A stretch of DNA of 6,712 bases, taken from GCA-002731945 sp036344135 (GTDB taxonomy: Bacteria > Pseudomonadota > Alphaproteobacteria > MED-G09). Under the pieces are notes generated by a model. It saw only the letters and a program-made list of their open reading frames with translations, did no database searches and was not told where the DNA came from. A program made the translations under genes and the position numbers. Positions 1 through 6,632 of the stretch are shown piece by piece (position 1 is the first letter of the stretch; each line of letters starts with the position of its first letter). The stretch spans positions 1-6,712 of the forward strand of contig JAYYUG010000070.1 of assembly GCA_036344135.1 (NCBI GenBank), written 5' to 3'.

Positions 1-1364
1 TTTTAAGAGCAATTTTTGGAGAAAAAGCTTCAGATGTTAGAGACTCATCTCTGAGACTGCCCCCTGGAACGAGCGGAACTGTGGTAGATGTTAAAGTATT
101 TAATCGCCATGGAATAGAAAAAGATGAAAGAGCTCTTGCTGTCGAGCAAGAAGAAATAGAAAGACTTTCTATAGATAGAGATGATGAAATTTTTATATTA
201 GAAAGAAATGTGTATTCGAGGCTAAGAGATGTTCTTCTTAATAAGATGGCAATATCAGGACCTTCAATTTCTAGTGGTAAAACTAAACTGTCCAATGAGA
301 TCCTTCAAGATTTACCCAATAGATCTTTGTTGGATTTTGTTTTGCAAAATAACGACAACCAATCTGAGATAGAAAAGATTAAGAATCAATATGATCAAAG
401 CAAGATTCAAATTGAGAGTAGATTTAATGACAAAGTCGACAAGGTTAGCAGAGGCGATGATCTACTCCCAGGAGTAATGAAAAGTATAAAAGTTTACGTT
501 GCTGTAAAGAGAAAGCTTCAACCAGGCGATAAGATGGCTGGTAGACATGGAAACAAAGGAGTTATTTCAAGAATAGTCCCTACTGAGGATATGCCTTACA
601 CTGAAGATGGAACACCTGTAGATATTGTTCTAAACCCACTTGGCGTGCCAAGTAGAATGAACGTTGGGCAGATACTAGAAACCCACCTTGGTTGGACATG
701 CGCTGGTTTGGGGAAAAAAATTGAGAATGCTATTAAGGAATATGAAAGAGATACAGATATTTCCAAAGTTAAAAATATAATTAACGACATTTATGAAAAT
801 AAAGATCTAAATAATTTCAATGATGGTGATTATTTAGAATTTGCTCAAACTTTAATAAAAGGTGTGCCTATAGCTACACCAGTTTTTGATGGCGCTGGTG
901 AAAATGACATAGAAGATTTTTTAGATAAGGCTGATCTAGATCCTAGTGGTCAAGTTTATCTTTATGATGGTAGGACTGGAAATAAATTTGATCGGCCTGT
1001 TACAGTAGGATTTATATATATGTTAAAATTACATCATTTAGTTGATGATAAAATTCACGGTAGATCTGTTGGTCCTTATAGCCTTGTTACTCAACAACCA
1101 CTTGGTGGAAAAGCCCAATTTGGTGGACAAAGATTTGGTGAGATGGAGGTTTGGGCTTTAGAAGCCTATGGTGCCGCTTATACTTTGCAAGAAATGCTTA
1201 CAATAAAATCGGATGATGTGGCTGGTAGAACAAAAGTTTATGAATCAATTATTAGGGGTGAAGAAAATTTTGAAGCCGGAGTTCCTGAAAGCTTTAATGT
1301 TTTAATTAAAGAAATGAGATCACTTGGACTTAATATAGAATTACAAGAAGATAATCCAAATTAA
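1..1364 (+). CDS. rpoB: RNA polymerase beta subunit, C-terminal part (5' end outside window)
   Basis: This is the C-terminal third of the RNA polymerase beta subunit, which forms half of the catalytic cleft. The reading frame is open from the window edge: bases 1-2 end a cut codon and the first full codon is at 3 (LRAIFGEKASDV). The GTG at 81 is an internal valine of TSGTVVDV, not a start. About 453 residues are present, matching roughly the last third of E. coli RpoB (1342 aa). Visible landmarks are GDKMAGRHGNKGV, whose two lysines (codons 531-533 and 555-557) correspond to active-site K1065 and K1073 of E. coli; DGTPVDIVLNPLGVPSRMN; and the C-terminal clamp/anchor region with QQPLGGKAQFGGQRFGEMEVWALEAYG split over about 1089-1172. 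The protein ends normally in SLGLNIEL plus a short acidic tail, stop TAA 1362-1364. The segment between about 230 and 440 is alpha-type and variable. One slight oddity is HGRS where HARS is usual. The gene is cotranscribed with rpoC, 34 bp downstream. Confidence 0.98.
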   Translation, partial: LRAIFGEKASDVRDSSLRLPPGTSGTVVDVKVFNRHGIEKDERALAVEQEEIERLSIDRDDEIFILERNVYSRLRDVLLNKMAISGPSISSGKTKLSNEILQDLPNRSLLDFVLQNNDNQSEIEKIKNQYDQSKIQIESRFNDKVDKVSRGDDLLPGVMKSIKVYVAVKRKLQPGDKMAGRHGNKGVISRIVPTEDMPYTEDGTPVDIVLNPLGVPSRMNVGQILETHLGWTCAGLGKKIENAIKEYERDTDISKVKNIINDIYENKDLNNFNDGDYLEFAQTLIKGVPIATPVFDGAGENDIEDFLDKADLDPSGQVYLYDGRTGNKFDRPVTVGFIYMLKLHHLVDDKIHGRSVGPYSLVTQQPLGGKAQFGGQRFGEMEVWALEAYGAAYTLQEMLTIKSDDVAGRTKVYESIIRGEENFEAGVPESFNVLIKEMRSLGLNIELQEDNPN

Positions 1365-1387
1365 TTAACAATCAATTTTATCCTTAT

Positions 1388-1395
1388 AAGGGGAA
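1388..1395 (+). promoter_or_regulatory. rpoC ribosome binding site
   Basis: AAGGGGAA is a strong Shine-Dalgarno match ending just upstream of the rpoC ATG at 1399 and it fixes that start. Its first bases overlap a perfect 10-bp palindrome, CCTTATAAGG (1382-1391). That palindrome could fold only into a 3-bp stem, so I give it no regulatory weight. Confidence 0.8.
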
Positions 1396-1398
1396 ATA

Positions 1399-4300
1399 AT
1401 GAATAAAGAAGTTTTAGATATTTTTAATCAGAATAAGTCTGCTCAAAATTTTGATCATATACGCATAGGAATAGCTAGTCCTGAGAAAATACTGTCTTGG
1501 TCGTATGGGGAAATCAAAAAACCTGAGACTATAAATTACAGAACCTTCAAGCCAGAGAGGGAGGGCCTTTTTTGTGCTAGAATTTTTGGACCTGTTAAAG
1601 ATTATGAGTGCCTATGTGGAAAATACAAAAGGATGAAATTTAAAGGTATAGTCTGCGAAAAATGTGGAGTTGAAGTTACCCTCTCAAAAGTCAGAAGAGA
1701 AAGAATGGGCCATATAGAGCTTGCTGCACCAGTTGCTCATATTTGGTTTTTAAAATCTTTACCCAGTAGGATCGGGTTAATGCTTGATATGATGCTAAAA
1801 GATCTTGAAAAAGTATTATATTTTGAAAGCTTTATAGTTATGGATCCAGGCTTAACACCCTTGAAAGATCTTCAATTGTTATCTGAAGATGAATACCTTG
1901 ATGCTCAAGATGAATATGGATTAGATAATTTTAAGGTTGGAATCGGAGCTGAAGCAATAAGAATACTTTTAGAAAATCTAGACTTAGAAAAATTAAGTCA
2001 GGATCTAAGGCAGGAAATAAAAGAAACAACGAGTGAATTGAAACCAAAGAAATTAGCAAAAAGATTAAAGGTAATTGAAGCCTTTAAGGAATCCGGCAAT
2101 CGACCAGAATGGATGATAATGAAAGTTATACCAGTTATACCTCCAGAGCTTAGGCCGCTAGTTCCATTAGACGGAGGAAGATTTGCGACTTCAGATTTAA
2201 ATGATTTATATCGAAGAGTAATCAATAGAAATAATAGGTTAAGAAGACTAATGGACCTTAGGGCTCCAGATATAATTATTAGGAACGAAAAAAGAATGTT
2301 ACAAGAAGCTGTTGACGCTCTTTTTGATAACGGAAGGAGAGGAAGAGTTATAACAGGTTCTAACAAAAGACCCCTTAAATCTCTTTCAGATATGCTTAAA
2401 GGAAAACAAGGTAGATTTAGACAGAATCTTCTTGGCAAAAGAGTTGATTATTCGGGTAGATCAGTGATTGTGGTTGGCCCAGAGTTGAAGCTTCATCAAT
2501 GTGGATTACCAAAAAAACTTGCCTTAGAATTATTTAAACCTTTTATTTATTCAAGACTTGAGTCTCTAGGTCTTTCCACCACCGTTAAACAGGCAAGAAG
2601 GATGGTGGAGAGGCAAACTACTGAAGTCTGGGATATACTAGAGGAAGTAATTAGAGAGCATCCAGTCCTGTTGAATAGAGCACCAACCTTGCATCGACTC
2701 GGAATTCAAGCTTTTGAGCCAGTCCTCATTGAGGGCAAGGCTATTCAACTTCATCCTTTAGTATGTGCTGCATTCAATGCTGACTTTGATGGAGATCAAA
2801 TGGCTGTGCATGTTCCTCTATCTTTAGAAGCCCAGTTGGAAGCGAGGGTTTTGATGATGTCCACAAATAATATTCTTCATCCTGCTAATGGTGATCCAAT
2901 TATTGTTCCTAGTCAGGACATTGTTTTAGGTCTTTATTACCTTTCTCAGATGAAGCAAAATGAACCTGGGGAAGATAGATATTTTGATAATGTCGAAGAA
3001 ATAAATTTTGCTCTTGAGGAAGGGTCTATAAAACTTCATTCAAAGATAAACTATAGATTTAACTCTCTTGTATCTGATGATGGAGAGACTAGAACACACA
3101 ACAAAGCTGTTACGACACCAGGTAGGATTTTGATTTCACAAGAATTACCTAATAATGAAAACATCACTTTTGATATTGTTAATAAGTTACTGACTAAGAA
3201 AGAGATTTCTAGGATGATAGATGATGTTTATAGGCATTGTGGACAGAAGGAAACCGTAATTTTTTGTGACCATATAATGAAATTAGGATTTGAACACGCC
3301 TGTAAAGCTGGAATTTCTTTTGGTAAAGATGATATGATAATTCCTGAAGATAAGGAAAACTTAATACAAGAAACAAACGCACTCACTAAAGAGTTTGAAC
3401 AACAATACATAGATGGATTCATAACTAAAGGTGAAAAATACAACAAAGTTGTAGATGCGTGGGCAAAATGTACGGATAGAGTTGAGGATAAAATGATGGA
3501 GAAGATTTCTTCATCTGAAATAGATAATGAAACTAAAAGGGAAAAACCTGTTAATTCTATCTACATGATGGCTCATTCAGGAGCCAGGGGCTCTGCAGCA
3601 CAAATGAAGCAGCTATCTGGAATGAGAGGATTAATGGCTAGGCCATCTGGAGAAATAATAGAAACTCCAATTATTTCAAATTTTAAAGAAGGTCTTAATG
3701 TTTTGGAATACTTTAATTCTACTCATGGCGCGAGAAAGGGTTTAGCAGATACTGCACTAAAAACTGCTAATTCTGGATACTTAACTAGAAGATTAGTTGA
3801 CGTAGCTCAAGACTGCATTGTGATAGAAGATGATTGTAAAACAAATAATGGTCTTACCATAAAGCCTGTTATAGAATCCGGAGAAGAAATGGTCTCACTT
3901 TCCCAAAGAGTACTAGGAAGAGTTCCATGTGATGATATTATTAATCCAATAAGTAATGAAGTGATAATTAAGCGTAAAGAGATCATTGAGGAACATCACC
4001 TACCATTAATTGACCAATCAAATATGCTTGAGATGAAAATTAGGTCAGTTTTGACCTGCGAAACTAAGCGTGGTGTGTGTGCAAAATGGTATGGTAGAGA
4101 CTTAGCAAGAGGAACCCCTGTTAATATTGGTGAAGCTGTTGGAGTTATTGACTCACAATCGATTGGTGAACCTGGCACTCAATTGACTATGAGAACGTTT
4201 CATATTGGCGGAACGGCTCAAGTAATGGATCAATCTTATATTGAATCTAATAGTGATGGAAAAATAAGGATTGATGATCTTAACGTCTTAGAAGATTCTG

Positions 4301-5577
4301 AAAAAAGAAAAATTGTGGTTGATCGATCAACATTGATTTGTGTTATTGATGAGAATGGTAACGAAAGATCTAAACATAAACTGACTTACGGAACCCAATT
4401 ATTAGTTAGTGATGGTCAAGAAGTTAAGAAAAATGAAAGACTAGCCCAATGGGATCCTTATACTATTCCTATTATCACCGAAGCTTCAGGGAAGATAGTC
4501 TTTGAAGACTTATTAGAGGGCGTAAGTTTAAGCGAGTTTTCTGATGAATCAACAGGAATTAGCCAAAATGTGGTTGTAGATTGGAAAAACTCAGCAAAGT
4601 CTTCCTCATTAAAACCCGCGATATTAGTTCAAAGCAAAGAAGGAAAACCTGCAACAATTAAGGATGGAAGAGAGGCTAGATATTTAATGTCAGTTGATGC
4701 CATAATATCATCTGACAATGGTTCAAAAGTTTCTGCTGGTGATGTTATTGCTCGGATTCCTACGGAGGGTGCAAAAACTAGAGATATAACAGGAGGTTTG
4801 CCTAGGGTTGCAGAATTATTTGAGGCAAGAAAACCTAAAGATCATGCCGTAATAGCGGAAGTAACTGGAAAAGTTGAGTTTGCCAGAGATTATAAAAACA
4901 AACGAAGAATAGTTATTCATCCCGTTAATGAAAAAGAAGAAGAGGCAAGTTATTTAATACCAAAAGGAAAACATATTTCTGTTCAAGATGGTGATGTTAT
5001 TGAACGAGGAGATTATTTAATTGAAGGCAATCCTGCGCCGCACGATATTCTTTCTATTCTTGGTCTTGAAGCATTGGCTGATTATCTAGTTGATGAAGTT
5101 CAAAATGTTTACAGGCTTCAAGGTGTAACAATAAATGACAAGCATATCGAGGTTATTACACGGCAGATGCTCCAAAAAGTTGAGATAGTGGAATCAGGGG
5201 ATAGTAACTTCCTTGATGCAGAACAAATTGACAAGATAGAGGCAGAAGAAATAAACGCTACACTAAAATCCGAGGGAAAGAAATTAATCCAATATAGACC
5301 GGTATTGTTGGGCATTACTAAGGCTTCTTTGCAGACAAGATCTTTTATTTCTGCAGCATCCTTTCAAGAAACAACTAGGGTTTTAACGGACGCAGCCGTT
5401 AATAGGAAATCAGATCACCTAATTGGATTGAAAGAAAATGTTATAGTGGGAAGGTTAATTCCCGCAGGAACAGGGAGTTCTATAAGGAGACTTGAGGGAG
5501 AAGCAGCCAAAAGAGATGAGCTTTTGATATCTGAACGAGAAAAAGAAGAAGAATTAAAAGAAATTGAGTCCTCGTAA
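1399..5577 (+). CDS. rpoC: RNA polymerase beta' subunit, with altered second zinc site
   Basis: RpoC is the beta' subunit of RNA polymerase. It carries the catalytic magnesium and makes RNA from NTPs on a DNA template as part of the alpha2-beta-beta'-omega core. It is full length: 1392 aa against 1407 in E. coli. In order one sees the N-terminal zinc ribbon (C71, C73, C86, C89); clamp helices (RRVINRNNRLRRL); the switch region LLGKRVDYSGRS (344-355); the catalytic loop NADFDGD with D462, D464 and D466; the region GARGSAAQMKQLSGMRG (728 on); the bridge helix (about 768-803, THGARKG); and the trigger loop (M931, R932, H935). A large trigger-loop insertion of the SI3 kind lies between about 940 and 1120, followed by GGLPRVAELFEARKP and the conserved C-terminal region. 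Oddities cluster at the second zinc site: C813, C887 and C894 are present but the fourth ligand is Trp (W897, codon TGG 4087-4089). DCGT reads DCKT, and IAAQS reads IDSQS (917-921). The start is set by the strong upstream ribosome binding site. There are no frameshifts. Confidence 0.98.
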   Translation: MNKEVLDIFNQNKSAQNFDHIRIGIASPEKILSWSYGEIKKPETINYRTFKPEREGLFCARIFGPVKDYECLCGKYKRMKFKGIVCEKCGVEVTLSKVRRERMGHIELAAPVAHIWFLKSLPSRIGLMLDMMLKDLEKVLYFESFIVMDPGLTPLKDLQLLSEDEYLDAQDEYGLDNFKVGIGAEAIRILLENLDLEKLSQDLRQEIKETTSELKPKKLAKRLKVIEAFKESGNRPEWMIMKVIPVIPPELRPLVPLDGGRFATSDLNDLYRRVINRNNRLRRLMDLRAPDIIIRNEKRMLQEAVDALFDNGRRGRVITGSNKRPLKSLSDMLKGKQGRFRQNLLGKRVDYSGRSVIVVGPELKLHQCGLPKKLALELFKPFIYSRLESLGLSTTVKQARRMVERQTTEVWDILEEVIREHPVLLNRAPTLHRLGIQAFEPVLIEGKAIQLHPLVCAAFNADFDGDQMAVHVPLSLEAQLEARVLMMSTNNILHPANGDPIIVPSQDIVLGLYYLSQMKQNEPGEDRYFDNVEEINFALEEGSIKLHSKINYRFNSLVSDDGETRTHNKAVTTPGRILISQELPNNENITFDIVNKLLTKKEISRMIDDVYRHCGQKETVIFCDHIMKLGFEHACKAGISFGKDDMIIPEDKENLIQETNALTKEFEQQYIDGFITKGEKYNKVVDAWAKCTDRVEDKMMEKISSSEIDNETKREKPVNSIYMMAHSGARGSAAQMKQLSGMRGLMARPSGEIIETPIISNFKEGLNVLEYFNSTHGARKGLADTALKTANSGYLTRRLVDVAQDCIVIEDDCKTNNGLTIKPVIESGEEMVSLSQRVLGRVPCDDIINPISNEVIIKRKEIIEEHHLPLIDQSNMLEMKIRSVLTCETKRGVCAKWYGRDLARGTPVNIGEAVGVIDSQSIGEPGTQLTMRTFHIGGTAQVMDQSYIESNSDGKIRIDDLNVLEDSEKRKIVVDRSTLICVIDENGNERSKHKLTYGTQLLVSDGQEVKKNERLAQWDPYTIPIITEASGKIVFEDLLEGVSLSEFSDESTGISQNVVVDWKNSAKSSSLKPAILVQSKEGKPATIKDGREARYLMSVDAIISSDNGSKVSAGDVIARIPTEGAKTRDITGGLPRVAELFEARKPKDHAVIAEVTGKVEFARDYKNKRRIVIHPVNEKEEEASYLIPKGKHISVQDGDVIERGDYLIEGNPAPHDILSILGLEALADYLVDEVQNVYRLQGVTINDKHIEVITRQMLQKVEIVESGDSNFLDAEQIDKIEAEEINATLKSEGKKLIQYRPVLLGITKASLQTRSFISAASFQETTRVLTDAAVNRKSDHLIGLKENVIVGRLIPAGTGSSIRRLEGEAAKRDELLISEREKEEELKEIESS

Positions 5578-5600
5578 CAGGATTAATTAACGAGGTTTTT
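5570..5600 (+). terminator. Rho-independent terminator of the rpoBC transcript, overlapping the rpoC stop
   Basis: A 6-bp stem CCTCGT / ACGAGG (5570-5575 with 5590-5595) encloses a 14-nt AT-rich loop and is followed directly by TTTTT (5596-5600). The rpoC stop codon TAA (5575-5577) starts within the 5' arm. The stem is short but GC-rich for this genome, and stem plus T-run is the classical terminator form. It may be only partly efficient, allowing some read-through into rpsL. Confidence 0.65.
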
Positions 5601-5601
5601 C

Positions 5602-5630
5602 TTGACTGTATCTATTTTGAAAGCTACTAA
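5602..5630 (+). promoter_or_regulatory. Candidate sigma-70-type promoter for the rpsL-rpsG-fusA operon
   Basis: TTGACT (5602-5607) is a 5/6 match to the -35 consensus. It is separated by exactly 17 bp from TACTAA (5625-5630), a weak 3/6 match to the -10 consensus. It lies directly behind the rpoC terminator, where a new promoter for the str operon would be expected. The inferred start point, about 5636-5638, is near the foot of the GC-rich foldable segment downstream. The weak -10 in AT-rich DNA is the main reason for doubt. Confidence 0.4.
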
Positions 5631-5636
5631 GACCTT

Positions 5637-5682
5637 GCTTATGGCAGGTTGTAGGGCCTTCCTAGACACTGTCGCCATTCGC
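5637..5682 (+). promoter_or_regulatory. Putative structured 5' leader RNA of the rpsL operon
   Basis: Bases 5641-5684 are about 57% G+C by hand count, in sharp contrast to the AT-rich surroundings, and they encode no protein. By hand the segment folds into one interrupted hairpin. An outer GC pairing (5637-5638 with 5681-5682) leads through a 2x2 internal loop to ATGGC / GCCAT (5641-5645 with 5674-5678). After an asymmetric internal loop come GTT / GAC (5648-5650 with 5665-5667, one G-U pair), a bulged G, and TAGG / CCTA (5652-5655 with 5661-5664) closing a GCCTT loop. An alternative local stem ACCT(T)GC / GCAGGT (5632-5649) competes with it. Autoregulatory leaders bound by ribosomal proteins are well known, and S7 or S12 would be the natural ligand here, but that is inference. 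I do not recognise it as a named RNA family. Confidence 0.4.
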
Positions 5683-5701
5683 TGAATTTTTATTATTGAC
5701 T

Positions 5702-5733
5702 ATTTCTAACAGATTATTGTTAGGAATTTTTTT
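5702..5733 (+). terminator. Terminator-like (attenuator-like) hairpin directly before the rpsL ribosome binding site
   Basis: A 10-bp stem with one G-U pair (5702-5711 with 5718-5727; core TTCTAACA / TGTTAGGA) closes the six-base loop GATTAT. It is followed by T's running to 5733 (seven T's in all, the first possibly paired). The form is that of an intrinsic terminator, but it lies inside the untranslated leader of rpsL and abuts its Shine-Dalgarno sequence at 5734. It could act as an attenuator, a pause site, a backup terminator for rpoBC read-through, or a translational control hairpin. The stem is mostly A-T and so of modest stability. Confidence 0.5.
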
Positions 5734-5740
5734 GGGAAGA
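5734..5740 (+). promoter_or_regulatory. rpsL ribosome binding site
   Basis: GGGAAGA lies 8 bases before the rpsL ATG at 5749 and is the only purine-rich stretch in range. The nearer ATG at 5741 is followed at once by TAG and cannot be the start. The site touches the T-run of the upstream hairpin, so folding of that hairpin could affect ribosome access. Confidence 0.6.
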
Positions 5741-5748
5741 ATGTAGTT

Positions 5749-6120
5749 ATGCCTACTGTTAACCAATTGGTAAGAAAAAAAAGGGTTAGAGCAATTAAGA
5801 GGAACAAAGTTCCTGCTATGGAATCTTGCCCACAAAAAAGAGGTGTTTGTACAAGGGTATATACAACTACTCCCAAAAAACCTAATTCTGCTCTTCGGAA
5901 GGTAGCTAGAGTTAGATTAACCAATGGTTTTGAGGTAACAAGTTATATCCCTGGCGAAGGACATAATTTACAGGAACATTCTGTAGTTTTAATCAGAGGT
6001 GGTAGGGTTAAGGATCTTCCGGGAGTAAGATATCATATATTACGTGGAGTCCTTGATACACAAGGAGTATCAGACAGAAAGCAAAGACGATCAAAATATG
6101 GAGCTAAAAAACCTAAATAA
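5749..6120 (+). CDS. rpsL: 30S ribosomal protein S12
   Basis: S12 sits at the decoding centre of the small ribosomal subunit, next to helices 18, 27 and 44 of 16S rRNA, and helps monitor codon-anticodon fit. The product is 123 aa, close to the 124 aa of E. coli, and begins with the invariant MPTVNQLVRKKR. The conserved TPKKPNSALRK loop (41-51) and the GGRVKDLPGVRYH loop (84-96) are intact. The streptomycin-relevant positions K43, K88 and P91 are all wild type, so S12 gives no sign of target-site resistance. D89 is the residue methylthiolated by RimO in E. coli. The basic tail KQRRSKYGAKKPK is typical. It is the first gene of the str operon, 171 bp after rpoC and 27 bp before rpsG. Its stop codon lies in the loop and 3' arm of a small inverted repeat (6107-6127). 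Confidence 0.99.
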   Translation: MPTVNQLVRKKRVRAIKRNKVPAMESCPQKRGVCTRVYTTTPKKPNSALRKVARVRLTNGFEVTSYIPGEGHNLQEHSVVLIRGGRVKDLPGVRYHILRGVLDTQGVSDRKQRRSKYGAKKPK

Positions 6121-6127
6121 GGTTTTT
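6107..6127 (+). repeat. Inverted repeat spanning the rpsL stop codon
   Basis: AAAAACCT (6107-6114) and AGGTTTTT (6120-6127) are perfectly complementary over 8 bp around the 5-base loop AAATA. The rpsL stop TAA is 6118-6120. As RNA this is an A-T-rich hairpin with a T-rich 3' arm. It might act as a weak pause or processing site, or may simply reflect A-rich lysine codons meeting a T-run. Continued transcription into rpsG is expected, so I do not call it a terminator. Confidence 0.5.
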
Positions 6128-6147
6128 AAGAATTTATAGGATTAAAA

Positions 6148-6618
6148 ATGTCCAGAAGACATAGAGCAGAAAAAAGAGAGATTTTTCCTGATCCAAAGTT
6201 TGGAGACGAGGTTCTATCTAAATTTATGAATAATCTTATGAAAGATGGAAAGAAATCAGTAGCTGAAAAGATTGTTTATGGTGCTTTTGATGATATAGAA
6301 AAAAAACTTAAAACAGATCCGGTTAAGGTTTTCCACGATGCGATTGAGAATGTAATGCCATCAATAGAGGTTAGGTCTAGAAGAGTAGGTGGTGCTACAT
6401 ATCAGGTTCCGGTAGAGGTAAGACCTGAAAGAAGAAAGGCATTAGCAATAAGATGGATAATATCTTCTGCAAGATCAAGAGGTGAAGATACTATGGGCAA
6501 TAGACTATCATCAGAACTTATTGATGCATCAAACAATAAAGGTAATTCAGTAAAAAAACGTGAAGATACTCATAAAATGGCTGAGGCAAATAGAGCGTTC
6601 GCTCATTACCGTTGGTAA
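6148..6618 (+). CDS. rpsG: 30S ribosomal protein S7
   Basis: S7 is the primary assembly protein of the 30S head. It binds the 3' major domain of 16S rRNA and lines the E-site mRNA channel. The product is 156 aa, the usual length in alphaproteobacteria. It begins MSRRHRAEKREIFPDPKFG and contains the RNA-binding region EVRSRRVGGATYQVPVEVR (74-92), which includes the beta-hairpin that projects towards the E site. The conserved ALAIRWI, SARSRGEDTM and KKREDTHKMAEANRAFAHYRW-type C-terminus (136-156) are intact. ATG 6148 is preceded by an ATAGGA Shine-Dalgarno sequence about 6 bases upstream (6136-6141). In E. coli, S7 represses its own operon by binding the rpsL-rpsG intercistronic RNA. Here that gap is only 27 bp, so the same site cannot be present in full. 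No sequence anomalies were seen. Confidence 0.99.
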   Translation: MSRRHRAEKREIFPDPKFGDEVLSKFMNNLMKDGKKSVAEKIVYGAFDDIEKKLKTDPVKVFHDAIENVMPSIEVRSRRVGGATYQVPVEVRPERRKALAIRWIISSARSRGEDTMGNRLSSELIDASNNKGNSVKKREDTHKMAEANRAFAHYRW

Positions 6619-6632
6619 ATTTGGGAAAAATA

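Noticed and set aside
81..83. GTG at 81 as the start of a 427-residue protein
   Set aside because: The same frame is open to the window edge and codes conserved RpoB sequence (AIFGEKASDV, LPPGTSGTVVDV). The GTG is an internal valine.
1360..1369. Shared 10-mer ATTAATTAAC after rpoB (1360-1369) and after rpoC (5582-5591)
   Set aside because: It is a low-complexity AT palindrome core. Chance recurrence in AT-rich intergenic DNA is likely, and no wider similarity is seen.
1382..1391. Perfect palindrome CCTTATAAGG at the rpoC ribosome binding site
   Set aside because: As RNA it gives only a 3-bp stem with a 4-base loop, too weak to hide the Shine-Dalgarno. A 10-bp palindrome can arise by chance.
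1998..2438. Antisense open frame of 146 codons inside rpoC
   Set aside because: It lies wholly within the conserved rpoC coding region, has no recognisable protein family or ribosome binding site, and is best explained as a shadow of the sense codons. The same holds for the other short antisense frames at 596-790, 3228-3446, 3996-4178, 5118-5315 and 5706-5924.
5696..5724. Second promoter with TTGACT at 5696
   Set aside because: At 17-bp spacing the -10 position reads GTTAGG, and no better hexamer lies at 16-19 bp. A start there would also fall within the rpsL ribosome binding site.
5578..5748. A tRNA or small protein gene in the rpoC-rpsL gap
   Set aside because: No cloverleaf with a T-loop GTTCRA-type motif is visible on either strand, and no start codon with a ribosome binding site opens a useful frame. 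ATG 5741 is followed at once by TAG.
5749..6120. Streptomycin-resistance type changes in S12
   Set aside because: K43, K88 and P91 are all wild type.
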